Assembly: GCA_911728435.2 (NCBI GenBank)
Contig: OU452200.1
Location: 37,401,715 to 37,465,714 of the forward strand
Length of the DNA stretch: 64,000 nt
Origin: Apoderus coryli
Lineage: Eukaryota; Arthropoda; Insecta; Coleoptera; Attelabidae
Reading direction: 5' to 3'
This document shows, piece after piece, positions 11,274-22,871 of the stretch. The notes under the pieces were generated by a model that worked only from the letters and a program-made list of their open reading frames with translations, did not search any database and had not been told where the DNA came from. The position numbers were made by a program, and so were the translations under genes. Position 1 is the stretch's first letter, and every line of letters starts with the position of its first letter.

Positions 11274-11959
11274 ACAACAAATATTTATTTATTCCAAGTA
11301 GTAGCACCTTTGGGCCAAGTACATGGAATTTTTCTTCTAAATAACTCTAGTTGATCCAACAAATCTTTTTTCAGTGTATTTAAAAAACAAAGTTGATGAT
11401 GGTTTTCCAAAAACGAAACGTCGTAGTCAAAATTTGTAAACGTTATCTTTTTCTCATCAAAAAGTAATAATGACGAAATGCTTTTCATTTTTTATATCTC
11501 TAAAAATAATGTTAGAAATAAATAAAAACTAAAATACATTTTGAAAAAGAAAACAATACTTTTAACCGTCACTGTACAAATAATGTTTTCTATTTACTCG
11601 TTACAATAGTTTATTATGAGTACTCCATCACTTGACAGTGATGCATTATTCGACAAACACGTGAAATACAATAGGCATGGACAAAACTTGATAAAACAAG
11701 CAGAGCGGATGTACAGGGTGATTTCTATAATTAGTTCTTTAGTATAGAAATAATGGTACGAGGGACCGTAGAAAATGTATAAGCATTATTTTTCTTTTTC
11801 AAGATGCAATACACCCTCATAAAAATGCTAATTCTTTCGCCGAAACTGCTGGCTCCTCTTCGCCATCGCTCGTAAATTTCTTCCCACAGTAAATTTCTGG
11901 GTGATTTATAAAATGCAGAGCAGCCAGCGCAACAGCTCTCGTGTATACTGAAGCCTTAT
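11274..11959. other. gene-free stretch
   Basis: A 67-residue minus frame at 11285-11488 is not recognised. The flank just right of the foldback element ('acaacaaatatt') is repeated about 700 bp upstream at about 10566. Nothing else is supported. Confidence 0.35.
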
Positions 11960-12410
11960 CCTGCATAGGACGCTATGATACAGGACCTAATCAATACCTA
12001 AGAAACTATCCTTAATGACTGTTTTGGCATGGAAATATCCCTTCATAATATCATTGTCCTGGGTAAACTAACCGATCCCATTATTATGGAACCATATTAC
12101 AATTTTTTGGAGCCTTGGTTTGGTATTGGACGCTATCATAAAAAACCTAATCAAGACCTAAGAAACTATCCTTAATGACCGTTTAGCCGCATGGCGTTTG
12201 GCATGCAAATATCCCTTCATAATATCATTGTCCTGCGTAAAGTAAACGACCCAATTATTAGGGAACCAGATTTCAATTTTTTGGAGCCTTGGTTTGGTAT
12301 AGGACGCTACCATACAGGACCTAATCAAGACCTAAGAAACTATCCTTAATGACCGTTTAGCCGCATGTCGTTTGGCATGCAAATAACCCTTCATAATATC
12401 ATTGCCTCAT
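11960..12410. repeat. tandem repeat, about 3 units of 160-174 bp
   Basis: Units begin 'ggacgctat' at about 11968, 12128 and 12302 and share 'aagaaactatccttaatga' and 'cccttcataatatcattg'. The first unit lacks an 'agccgcatg' segment present in the others. A further partial unit lies at 57019-57105, so the repeat is dispersed as well as tandem. No coding signal. Confidence 0.75.
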
Positions 12411-14249
12411 CCTGCAGAAGTAAAACAACTTTCGTCAATTTTTTTCTTCTTTCTCATCTGATTGCTTATTTTAACTATTCTAAGATCGAAGCGTAGTATT
12501 CTCCAGTTGTATACATACAACTTCATCTTCATAATCTCAAAAAAATTCCTTCTGAGACTCATGAGTTGCCCGAGTGACTGTGTGACCTTAAACTGCGTGG
12601 TTGGTGGAGTTTTTTCATGCTATTGCATGGAGTTCATAATGAAGGACTTACGTCTCATGAGATCATTTGACGCAAACTTGCACTGACCTTTGTCTTGTCA
12701 TGCCAAGATGATCATGGAGATGTTAATAATGGTTGTATCGGATACACCATCCGTTTCTGCGATTTGTTTCTTCTGCAGCTGAACATCTTACAGTATAATA
12801 TTTCGATTTTTTCAATAATGTGGAAATGGTCCTTTCAATAGCACAAGGGTCATCTTTGAGTGATTCCCGATACCGATGACATCGCTTGCAGTTTCTATGT
12901 GCGACTATATCCGCCGTGATGGGGACCATAACCTGAGAGGGGACTCATAGTGCTCAGTCACTCAGCCCGTTTTCAGTCGTAGCAATAGTTTGGAGCGGAG
13001 AGCATCGCGGCTTCGCCCTTCGAACGTCTTTTGGAAGCGCTCCTTCTTGTATCATTACCCAGTGGAACTTCTGACAACACTTTAACATTCCACGTCATGA
13101 TCCCGTTTCGCACCGCAATGTTAGCACGAATTGGGTTCGTGCGTTTAGGAAACTGCTTCAACAAAAAGGCCTAGGGCTATGAGAAGACTCAAACGGAAAA
13201 TCTCGCTCTATAGTGAGAGCAGCTGTCTAACAATCCGTCCGGCAACCTGAAACTGCATTAAACATGTCCCACCGCTCTGTTTTGGAGGAGGATTTTGAAT
13301 AAAATAGGTTATGATGGTTCAGGTGTTTCCTGGTCACCGGATATCAGCATTTATGCATTTTTTCTGTCAGGCGAGCTCAAGAAAAGGGGGATTATATTAC
13401 TAATAATAAAATCATATTGCTATAATTTAATTCCACGAAAGGTTATCGCGAATCTGATGCTGCTGATCTTTCCACAACTCGCTAATTGAAGATTTTTTAA
13501 ACGCACCTTCTTTTGTCTCTGATTTGACAAGAGATGAAGTGGAGGAGAAGTAGGGCGTTCCTTTTTGTCCACCCTGTACCTGCATGCAAATAGCTATCGC
13601 TTAAAACCATTAATAATTGTCTAAGAAAACGTTATTAACACATCCACATCACTATTAAACATTGTAAATGTTGAAAGGCATTTTGAATAATTAAATCATT
13701 CATTTAGTCGTCATTTATTTAATAACCATAATATATTTTATGTTAATGACATGTTGGTATGCTTCGGTATATTATATACGAAATAATAACTGCCTCACGG
13801 TCAAGTTGGGGCTATTAACTTGTCAGATATGCTCACAAAAAAAGAAGAAAAACCACCAATGAATTACGTTAGCAATTTGAATTTGTTCAAGAAAATTATT
13901 ATAATATACAGCATGATTTTCGTAGAATGTGCCATTTTATAACCCTTATGGTTCGTGGATTGTTACGAAGGTTACTTTAATTCCATGATAACAGGTCATT
14001 CAATAACTCCGTTGGATAAGTAAGAAAAATACAAAATTTTGAAAAAAAACGAGATTTTATTATTCAACATAGGTGCTCATGTTTTCTGGAATCACAGCCT
14101 CATTTGGGCGTCCACTACACTACTACACATGGAAACTGCACACGCATTCATTCTTCTCATGGGGATCTTTTTTCTGGCCTTCCTTTGCTGCTGCATCATG
14201 GATTTAGCATTACAATAATGTAGAACCAGCATCATATATTTTATAATAG
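12411..14249. other. gene-free stretch
   Basis: Several frames of 60-75 residues lie here, on both strands; none carries a motif I recognise. The more GC-rich part at 12900-13280 may be an old element but shows no recognisable protein. Confidence 0.35.
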
Positions 14250-16125
14250 TTATCGATGACAGTGTGCCTCTTTGTAAGACGTTCAGGTGTCAGTATCCTC
14301 ATTGGTATAGCTCCGAAATTATCACAAATATAAAATATAAGGCTAAATTTCATAAAGCTAAAGCAAACGTACCGGTTTGCAGTATTACTATGCTGAGTTT
14401 AGTAGACTGAGATGTATGATCAAACAACAAATAAAAGCTGCTTATGTTACTCATATCAGAAAGGTCGAGCAGAACATAAAATCAGACCCAAGTCAGTTTT
14501 GGTCATTTGTGGGCACTCGTAATAAATCTACTCGTATACCAGGGGTCATGAAATGTGGTGATAATGATCTAAGTGATCAGCGGACAATCGTCAACAGTTT
14601 TGCTCAGTATTTTGAGAGTGTGTTTGTGAGTCATGATGAAGGCATGATAGATTTGCTACTGCCTCGAATCGAATTTGCGTCCCAGATATTTATTGGTAAT
14701 ATTACTGAGGAAGATATTATTTTGGCTTCTCGAAAGCTTAGGAACAAGTTTACAGCCGAACCAGATGCTATTCCATCATTTTTGGTAAAAGATTGTGCTT
14801 ATATTTTGGCGCGACCACAATGTATGCTTTATAATCTTATAGATCAATTCCAATATTATCTAATTTTTCAAAGCTATTTGAAATTGTTATATATAATCGC
14901 ATTTTTCCTCAAGTGAGAAATCAAATAACGCACATGCAACATGGCTTTATGCCTCAGCGGTCGACTGTCACAAATGTGGCTGTATTTTCGCAGTTTGTTT
15001 GTGATGAGTTGGATAGATGTGGTCCGGGTGATGCAGTTTACATGGACTTTGTCAAGGCGTTTGATCGAATAAGTCACGTTGTGTTGCTGAAGAAGTTGGA
15101 GGGTCTTGGTTTTGGGCCGAGTTTAGTATCACTTTTTTCCTCGTATTTGTCTGAAATATATCAATATGTATCATTGTATGGTTTCGACTCACATTTTTAT
15201 AAGGCTGTGTCGGGAGTACCACAGGGGTCCAATTTAGGTCCTCTTTTATTTTTAATTTTTATCAACGATTTGGTTCTGGATTTGCCTTGTTCGAGACTCT
15301 TTTTCGCCGATGATCTTAAAATTTTTAAATCTGTAAACAGTGCTGAGGACTGTGAAAGTTTACAGCTTTGTCTGGATGCCATAAGACTTTGGTGTGCTGC
15401 GAACCGTTTGTATTTGAACCCCGACAAATGTAAGGTAGTTACATATACGCGAAAGAAAACGCATTATGATTATTGTATTGATGACATATCGGTTACACGT
15501 TATGATTCTACGAATGACTTAGGAGTATTGTTTGATTCTAAATTTTCTTTTAATGACCATATTCGCTCAAAAGTAAGCGATGCTCTAAGAATCTATGGCT
15601 TTGTTGTTAGATGCTCCAAACCCTTTGATGACTTAAATATATTGAGGATTTTATACTATGCCTATGTTCGCTGAAATTGGAATATTGTTCAGTTGTATGG
15701 TGTCCCTACTATATATCTTATAAAATACTTATTGAGAGAGTCCAACGAAGATTTTTGTGTTTTCGGGAGGATGGAACTTATGTTGACCAAGGTGTAAATT
15801 ATTCGTTGTTGACCAGTCGTTTTAACGTTTCCCGTTTGGATTTGCGACGGGGCATAGCACTAATTGTATTTTTATTCAAATTATTAAATAACAAAATATG
15901 TTGTAGTAGTCTCATTGAGCGGGTTAGTTTTTGGGTGCCATGTGAAAATGCCAGAAATAACTTTTTTATAACATTAGAGCTAGAACTAATATTCAATGTA
16001 GATCTCATGTATTTAATATGTGTGATGTATTTAACCGCATAGCATATAGTGTTTCTGATATCAATCATGATTCACTTGGTAGTATTGTTTTGGCTGCTGC
16101 ACCAATCTTGAGAAGGCATGCATTG
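14250..16125 (+). mobile_element. Jockey-like non-LTR retrotransposon, truncated
   Basis: Coding sequence starts abruptly near 14250 with 'YPHWYSSEI', the segment between endonuclease and RT in Jockey/CR1-type ORF2, and runs with frameshifts to about 16125. No 3' UTR or tail is visible; a satellite array starts immediately after the last coding bases. Both ends therefore look truncated. Confidence 0.75.
14265..16120 (+). pseudogene. non-LTR ORF2 pseudogene (RT)
   Basis: Four blocks line up. The linker block is at 14377-14820 ('SDPSQFWSFVGTRN', 'IVNSFAQYFESVF'). The RT block at 14913-15674 has 'MQHGFMPQRST', motif A 'YMDFVKAFDRISH', motif B 'SGVPQGSNLGPLLF' and motif C 'FFADDLKIF'. The thumb continues at 15677-16042 ('LEYCSVVWCPYY', 'IERVQRRFL'). 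A last piece 'FNRIAYSVSDINHD' ends with TGA at about 16125. Breaks lie near 14840 (part of the fingers is missing), at 15672 (one-base frameshift before 'KLEYCSVVW') and near 15955. The catalytic residues of RT are present, but the frame is not continuous. Confidence 0.8.
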
Positions 16126-17465
16126 TGAGTGGGAATGGATATGAATCTCCACTAATACGTACTTGGTAGCAGAAAATTTGATAGAGTTTTAAGGACAAAA
16201 GATGGGATTAAGTATTGAGGTGTTTTGATCAATTAACTTTTAAATTGAGGTCAAAAATGAGCAATTTATTCAAATATGTAGGCATCTTTTTGTGGATAGG
16301 AATCTCAACTACAAAACGTATATGGTGGCAAAAAATTTGATAGGGTTTTAAAGACAAAGGATGGGATTGTGTAATGAGGTATGTTGACACAGAAGCCGCA
16401 GTTAATTAACTTTTAAATTGAGGTCAAAAATGAGCAATTTTTTCCAATATAAAACGTACATGGTGGCAAAAAATTTGATAGGGTTTTAAAGACAAAGGAT
16501 GGGATTTGGTAATGAGGTATGTTGACACAGAAGCCGCGATTAATTAACTTTTAAATTGAGGTCAAAAATGAGCAATTTTTTCAAATGTGTAGGCATATTT
16601 TTGTGGATAGGAATCTCAACTATAAAACGTACATGGTGGCAAAAAATTTGATAGGGTTTTAAAGACAAAGGATGGGATTAGGTAATGAGGTTGTTTGACG
16701 CAGAAGCCGTGATTACTTAACGTTTAAATTGAGGTCAAAAATGAGCAATTTTTTGAAATGTGTAGGTATATTTTTGTGGATAGGAACCTTAACTATAAAA
16801 CGTACATGGTGGCGAAAATTTTGCTAGGGTTTTAAAGACAAAGGATGGGATTAGGTAATGAGGTATTCTGACGCAAAAGCCGTGATTAATTAACTTTTAA
16901 ATTGGGTCAAAAATGAGCAATTTTTTCAAATGTGTAGGCATATTTTTGTGGATAGGAATCTCAATTATAAAACGTACATGGTGGCAAAAAAATTGATACG
17001 GTTTTAAAGACAAAGGATGGGATTAGGTAATGAGATATTTTGACGCAGAAGCCGTGATTAATTAACTTTTAAATTGAGGTCGGGCCGGGAGATGCCCACA
17101 TGTGCAAGCGCGCATCGACGTGATCATGATACCGCAGTATCTGGTCGTGTGGATGGTGGTTGGATGGGTGGACGGCGCTCCCGGTCGAGTCGGTAGATTT
17201 GCCTATGTCATGTAGTTATGGACTACATAGTCGTAGGTGCTGGCATCTGGCAGTCGATGACCGTGGTTCGGATTCCACGCTAAACTGTAGGTCCAAGAAT
17301 AAATATAGAGAGAGAGAGAAAAATTGAGGTCAAAAATGAGCAATTTTTTCAAATGTGTAGGCATATTTTTGTGGATAGGAATCTCAACTATAAAACGTAC
17401 ATGGTGGCAAAAAATTTGATATGGTTTTCTAGACAAAGGATGGGACTAGGTACTGAGGTATTTTG
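16126..17465. repeat. 172-bp satellite-like array, about 7 units
   Basis: The string 'aattaacttttaaattg' recurs at about 16231, 16404, 16542, 16714 (variant), 16888 and 17060, and the unit resumes at 17321. Spacings are 173, 138, about 172, 174 and 172, so one unit carries a deletion of about 35 bp. Units share 'acgtacatggtggcaaaaa' and 'aggtcaaaaatgagcaa'. A 239-bp insert splits the sixth unit. There is no open frame across units, so it is read as a non-coding satellite. Confidence 0.85.
17082..17320 (+). mobile_element. tRNA-like SINE inserted in the satellite
   Basis: A 239-bp GC-richer insert flanked by the exact 11-bp duplication 'aaattgaggtc' (17071-17081 and 17321-17331). It has a pol III B-box-like string 'ggttcggattcc' near 17265 and ends in 'agagagagagagaaaa', the low-complexity tail typical of SINEs. 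An A box is less clear (a candidate lies near 17185-17200). SINEs are copied by the machinery of LINEs. The duplication and tail make insertion by target-primed reverse transcription likely; the tRNA of origin is not identified. Confidence 0.65.
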
Positions 17466-18929
17466 TCAGAAATTTTAGCAAAACATAGAAGTAGTTAGAA
17501 AATATGAAAAGTTCTAACTCACTTCATTTTGTAAAAAGAAATAATTAATATTTTATTTCTGTAGATTCCAAAACAAGAGACCAACAAATTCATCCTGTAT
17601 ATATTATGTGTTCTTATAAAGTGTGTATATGTCTGTTTGTGTATGCTAAAACCAGACTTAAATTACTTAAACTGACAGTTATTTATGATGTCCATATGCA
17701 CATACACAAACATAAATTATATCAAAAGATACGGCATTCTGCCATTTTCATACATGTTATAGGTGGCACAATAATTTTATTTAGACTCGTGATCATAATA
17801 ATTATCTTCAATATGCCCATTATTTTAAATAAATCGCCTTATATATTCTAATATCCTTGCACATTGTTTGCGTTTCATAGAAATGATCAATTGCAGTGGC
17901 GTCTAATGAGTTTGGCATCTGGGAGGGGCGCGAAAATATTATTTTCCCGCTTTTTTCCACAAGCTTAAGTTACTAAAACACCCTCAGTTTATATTTATAA
18001 AACCGCCAAGAGAAAGAAATACACTTCTGTCCGCGATGATAATCGTCTGCCGCACAATAAAAACAAAAAATTAATTCCTTGACGGCAGTGTTGCCAAATG
18101 CGTTCATAAACCCCCAAGTCAAAATTGTACCAGATTTAATTATTGAATTTAATAATATTTTTTACATGTACATTTTTTATTTAATTATAAATTTTATATC
18201 TTTTTAATAACGATGAAGAGAGCTTCCATTCACAACAAAGAGTCTTGTGTAGTCAAGATTTTGCCATTAACAGTGATTTACATGTTTCAGGCTTTAATTA
18301 TAATTAATAAATTCTTTCAGTACATGAGCTACTATAGGGGCAAATTGGCAAATGTTTTTTCCATTGACAGCGTTTTTGAAAGTAAGTATTTAATTTCAAC
18401 CAAAGTAAGGTAAATTCGAATGCGTTTAATTTGCTCTTAAGCCGCGTAATCGTCTTTCCTCTCTCGCAGTTCCCTTTAATTTGTTTTTTGCCTATGAGCT
18501 TTTGGAGCAGCAAGTTCGGATCAATTAGTCAAAAATTTTCAAACTGAAATGTTTTTAAACGTATTTAGAATATATAAACACAACTCTACGTAAAAAGAAA
18601 TACAATTATTATCATAAAACTGCGTCAAATGTTCATTTGAGATGGGGATTGGGGAGTTATCTTGAAAATATTGACCGAGTTGACGTATTTATTTTGCAGA
18701 TAATTTTGTAGAATAGTTTTAAAGAGCAAATAAATCGTCAGTTATTTATTATAAAAATTTTAGTGTCGTGCGCTAGACAAAATATTAAAAATGTACAAGA
18801 AATATTAAAAATGTACTTTTATACAAACGGTCAAGGTTCCTATGGTATTAGGTCATTCAAAAAAGCCATAGAATGAAACATAGATGGCGTTACTAGAATT
18901 TTTTCCTTACAACAAATCTATGTTTTTAC
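17466..18929. other. gene-free AT-rich stretch
   Basis: Frames at 17606-17851 and 18213-18513 are low-complexity and not recognised. At 18851-18953 a weak inverted repeat ('cattcaaaa' and 'aaacatagat' against their complements) may be a small hairpin element. Confidence 0.35.
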
Positions 18930-18931
18930 CT

Positions 18932-19443
18932 TCATTTCGATTTTTGAATGGTAACCGTGAGAATTTTCCTTGTACCTATACAAATTTCACAATCTTCTAA
19001 TTTGGGATTTTTATTGATCTGTAGACCCTTTAGAAGTTGTTTGTTTAAAGCAAGCTTTAAATCTGCTTCATTTAAATGACCCATTTTTCTATGCCATGAC
19101 ATAATTTCGTCATTTTGCAAACATTGATTTGATACGTCTTGAAATTCGTTCGATTTGAAATAATAAAGACCATTTTCTGCTATATTGTGTGTCCATATTT
19201 ATTTTTAATAATTGCGTTTTCATTGTTAAAAATTACAGTATGTCGTCCATTATTCACAATTTTGCTCACGGAAAGTAAATTTGTATTTAGATTTGGAACA
19301 TATAGTGTATTAGCCGAATGTATTATATGACTATTTTTATTATTTGTTAATTTGATATTTCCTATACCCTCTATTTCAGCTGTACTATCATTTGAGACTA
19401 ATTTTAATTTTCCATTATGATTTTCGTTTAAATTCGATAACAT
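18932..19443 (-). pseudogene. copia protease and GAG-pre-integrase region
   Basis: The 19180-19443 frame carries 'GIGNIKLTNN', 'NTLYVPNLNTNLLSVSKI' and 'GRHTVIFNNE', the C-terminal half of copia-type aspartic protease. The 18932-19120 frame carries 'MSWHRKMGHLNEADLK' and 'CEICIG', the GAG-pre-integrase zinc-binding motif that leads into integrase. The two are shifted in frame relative to each other. The protease active site (DSG motif) is not in this block: an inserted retrotransposon cut it off. Confidence 0.8.
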
Positions 19444-19455
19444 TTTCTTTTTGAC

Positions 19456-20640
19456 TACTCATATGTGGGGCTTCTTTTCTTTTCTTGATTTAACAAAGGC
19501 GTTTGATTGCGTCTCACACGATATCTTGTTGGGTAAACTGGAGCGATACGGTATGAGTGCGAAATCGATTCGTTTGCTGAGTTCCTATCTCACTGATAGG
19601 AATGTTGTAACGATGTTTGAGTCAAAGTCTTCTCAGCCCTTGTTGAGCTCTTGTGGAGTCCCACAGGGCTCGGTGCTCGGACCTCTATTGTTTTTGATTT
19701 TCATTAATGATTTACCGCTACATCTGCCATGCTCTGACCTGACATTGTTTGCAGATGATTCAACTATTGTCGATGTTGAACTGTCGAGTGATGTTCTGGC
19801 CTCAAGTATGATTAATTCACAGTCGAGGGCTGCTGACTGGTTTGCAGCTAACAAACAGCTACTAAAATATTTACATTACGTGAGACGGATGTTGCTGTTT
19901 CTGATGGTCTGGTAAAGTTTTTGGGTGTCACTATGGACCAAAAGCTAACCTGGGCGGGTCATGTCGAGGTTACCATTGTCAAGTTGTCTCAAGTTGTGTT
20001 CATGTTGCGAAGCTTGAAGGGTGAAGTCTCTTTTAATGTTTTGAAATCAGCATATTATGGCCTTTTTCACAGTGTGGTTTCATATGCTTTGTTGATTTGG
20101 GGACACTCTTGTCATGCTAGTCGGGTATTCGCAATCCAAAGACGAGTGGTTCGAATAATGACAGATTTAAAGTTTAGAGAGGATGTCAGACCTAAATTTA
20201 AAGAATGTAAAATAATTACACTCCCGTGTCTCTATATCTACAATTCAATTATGTATGTGAAAAATAATTACAAGCTGTACATAATGCATGATGAAGTTCA
20301 CAACCACAATACCAGAAACAAAAATGACATCTTCCGAATATATGAGGTTGGGTAGAAGCAGAAATTCTGTAAATTATTATGGTCCCACATGCTATAATCA
20401 TTTGCCAGATAGTTTGAAAACACTGAGCCTTGCAATGTTCAAAAATAGATTAAAAAACTACTTAATTGACCGGGCTTTTTACTCCATTGATGAATTCCTC
20501 AGCACTGACTTTCTGCTTTGATTAAGTTATATACATTTCTATGTTTTTATGTTGTGTTATGTAATATTTTAGTATTTAATATGACTTGTGTAAACCTTTT
20601 TTGGTAATGACATGTAATGACAATAAATAAATAAATAAAT
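19456..20640 (+). mobile_element. Jockey-like non-LTR retrotransposon inserted in copia
   Basis: A plus-strand insert between the two halves of the minus-strand copia protease. It begins inside RT motif A and ends with an (aaat)n tail at about 20640. The copia codons for the residues just after the catalytic Asp are missing at the junction, so insertion probably came with a small target deletion. I found no clear target duplication. Its 3' UTR ('acatttctatgtttttatg' on) is the same as the tail at 44684-44770. Confidence 0.8.
19466..20518 (+). pseudogene. non-LTR RT pseudogene within the copia insert
   Basis: The 19451-19915 frame carries motif A 'FLDLTKAFDCVSHD', motif B 'CGVPQGSVLGPLLF' and motif C 'LFADDSTIV'. 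A frameshift near 19865 separates it from 'FLGVTMDQKLTWAGHV' and the thumb (19921-20355). A second frameshift near 20330 leads to the tail 'CYNHLPDSLKTLSLAMF' ending at 20518. The fingers and everything upstream are absent. Both catalytic Asp pairs are present. Confidence 0.8.
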
Positions 20641-20699
20641 ATTTGTCCAAACACCAAGACTTGTTATTTTTAAAATTTATATTTGTTGATAAACATTCT

Positions 20700-21249
20700 T
20701 CCATTTTAAATAATGATTCTTTTGTATTAGAAGTCAAAATTTTAGATCTGCAATCTTTTTGAAAATGTCCGAAACGATTTCAGCGTGGACATTTTGGCTT
20801 TGTTTCATATGAATTTTTATTTTTGTTTGGAAATTTATTATTTTTAAATTTTTTTTGATTTGGTTCACACTTGTTTCTTGCATCTCCTTCTTCTATTATT
20901 TTAATTTTTAAATTTTCTGGGCTTGGTAAATTATCTCTCGTTTCTGTAGCAATTCGAAAATTTTACTTTGCTAATTTTTACTTAAATCATCCCATACATC
21001 CTTGGATCTTTTACAGTTTTTTACTTGTTTTAATACAGAAGTTGAAATTATTAATATAAGTTGCGATTTTGCATTTAAATCATCGGTGACCCATTTACTT
21101 TGTATACCTATTTCATTTTCAACTTCTGGTCTAGGTATTTTACCGGTGACGTAGTCCCATAAACCCAATTTTGCTAACAAAGCTTCAGCTTGTAATTTCC
21201 ATGTGTCATAATTATTTCTCTTTAGAGGTTCTATTCTGTATGCGTTCAT
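20700..21249 (-). pseudogene. copia gag with zinc knuckle
   Basis: The ATG at 21249 begins 'MNAYRIEPLKRNNYDTW', then 'GLWDYVTGKI' and 'SQLILIISTSVLKQV', the typical copia Gag N-terminal region. After frameshifts, a CCHC knuckle appears near 20770 as 'KCPR*NRFGHFQKDC', with the second Cys changed to a stop (TGA). The frame then runs to 'WCLD' at the junction with the inserted retrotransposon. Gag packages the element RNA; this copy cannot. Confidence 0.75.
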
Positions 21250-21369
21250 TTTATGATTGATTTCTTTGGAAATTCAAAAATGTATACACTTGCAGTCCTT
21301 TGATTTATAAACACTTTAAAAAAATTTTTTGCTGATATTTTGCTTGTCGAATTTATACTTATATTGGAT

Positions 21370-21383
21370 CTGGGCCCATAACC
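21370..21383 (-). promoter_or_regulatory. copia primer-binding site (half tRNA-iMet)
   Basis: On the minus strand this reads GGTTATGGGCCCAG, the complement of the anticodon region of initiator methionine tRNA, used by copia elements as primer site. It lies directly after a putative LTR end in '...CATCA' and about 120 bp before the gag ATG, as expected. Confidence 0.8.
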
Positions 21384-21388
21384 TGATG

Positions 21389-21908
21389 CAGCAGAGACCT
21401 GTTTATGGATACTTTATAATATATATACGACTATAAAATTAGATATTAATACTTATTCAACTCTACTCTTGCACTCTTAATTTTTGGCTCCCGCTATAAT
21501 ATTTCCATTTATATATCTACACTTATTGCATGGCGTTCAAAAATCCAAAACCGAGTTGGAGCCGGTTTATTCATATAATTAATGCGATAGCGGCAACTTT
21601 TATGAATAGCAAACGCTGATTCTGTCGATTTATTACTGAAAGCACTTTCAGCCATCAGCAACTCTCTTTGATCTGATGCCGCTACAGTTACAATAATAGG
21701 GCTGTCAGATCTACTCAGTTTGATTATAATTGATAAAGTAGGTGTATTAGAATTTTGACGCATGTACTCGTATATTTTGTTATTCGACGTTATGATTTAA
21801 AATTCGTATTATTAAGCATTGATTTGGGCTAGTTATATACAGGGTGTATCACGTCAAAGTAACATTAAATTATATGATGACTTATTTTTATGAAATAGTC
21901 CATTCTTA
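21389..21908. other. probable copia 5' LTR and flank
   Basis: No gene. Most of 21389-21700 should be the copia 5' LTR in minus orientation, judging from the primer-binding site beside it. The 84-residue minus frame at 21509-21763 is probably fortuitous. A terminus-like 'cagggtgtatcacg' lies at 21840. Confidence 0.4.
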
Positions 21909-22871
21909 CGAGGAGTGCGAGGGGTACCTTTTATATTTCGGGATTAGCGAACACAAACAAATATTAATCATTGAAAATCACTTTATTGATTTTCAAAATA
22001 TTCCCCATGAAGATCTATACACTTTTGCATGCGTATGAACCAATTGTCGAAGCACTTTTGAACTCTGATTGAGGTATCTCCAAAACATGCATTCTGAATG
22101 CAGCAACCGCTTCTTCAGGTGACGAAAAATGTTGACCTCTCAGTTTGTTTTTTACGTACCGGAATAAAAAGAAGTCATTCGGTGCCAAGTTAGGACTATA
22201 CGGCGGATGACCCATCAAATCGATGTTTTCGGTGCTCAAAAATGCAGTTGTTTGAGCCGATCTGTGAGAGCTCGCATTGTCGTGGTGAAGAGTCTTCGGC
22301 GGTTGGTTTTCCTGATTTCTTGGAAGACAACTGGCAAACAAATGGTTGTGTACCACTCAAAATTGACTGTTTCGCGTTGTTCTAGTGGTACGATTGCGAC
22401 ATGTCCAGTTTTTACGAAAAAAACAGGTGACCATTTGCTTGGAAGTGCTTCGTTCGCGAACAACTTTTGTTGGATTTGGCTCATCTTGAAACATCCATAC
22501 AGTCGACTGCTGTGTACTTTCGGGCTCATACGCGTAAATCCACGATTCATCACCTGTGACGATGTCATGGACGTGTTTCGAAGCACCGCGATCGTATTTT
22601 TTGAGCATTTCTTTCGACCAATCGACACGAGCCTTTTTTTGAGCGATTCACAAATTGTGTTGGATCCAACGTGAACAAATTTTTTTGACAGTCAAATGTT
22701 TATGCAATATTGAATGTATGCTGGTCCCACTAATGCCTAAGGTTGTCTCAATTTCTTGATCATGGTTTTCGGAACAACAACTGATTTTGGATGACCTTCA
22801 CGAAATTCGTCTTGGAGTGAACTACGACCACGATTGAATTCACCATACCATCGATAAACACTGGTCCTTGA
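21909..22871 (-). mobile_element. mariner copy 2 (N-terminal end lost)
   Basis: The left TIR starts after a TA (21907-21908) as 'cgagg...ccttttatatttcggga', matching the reverse complement of the right TIR in copies 1, 3 and 4. Homology to copy 1 ends at 22871 inside the helix-turn-helix region ('actggtccttga'), where Penelope-like sequence begins. The protein is in several frames. Confidence 0.8.
22015..22860 (-). pseudogene. mariner transposase, copy 2
   Basis: Blocks: 'VTGDESWIYAYEPES' (first Asp kept, 22357-22608) and 'LHHDNASSHRSAQT' with 'YSPNLAPNDFFLF' (22015-22356). The second catalytic Asp is intact here, unlike in copy 1. In the third block the usual 'SPDLAPND' reads 'SPNLAPND', with the Asp of PND kept. 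Frameshifts near 22360 and 22620 break the protein. Confidence 0.8.

Larger units (their letters stand above)
18930..21700 (-). mobile_element. copia-type LTR retrotransposon, 3' half missing, interrupted
   Basis: On the minus strand, in order: the end of a probable 5' LTR ('...gcatca', ending at 21384), the primer-binding site (21370-21383), gag from 21249, a zinc knuckle near 20770, a non-LTR insert (19456-20640), protease (19443 down), and the GAG-pre-integrase domain (19120-18932). Integrase, RT, RNase H and the 3' LTR are missing. The outer end of the 5' LTR could not be located; 21700 is a guess. Inactive. Confidence 0.75.

Noticed and set aside
12723..13164. Minus frames of 63-68 residues in a GC-richer patch
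   Set aside because: They resemble no transposon or host protein known to me, and no repeat boundary surrounds them.
17606..17851. 81-residue plus frame rich in Ile and hydrophobic residues
   Set aside because: Composition follows AT-rich DNA; no family resemblance, start context or neighbour supports it.
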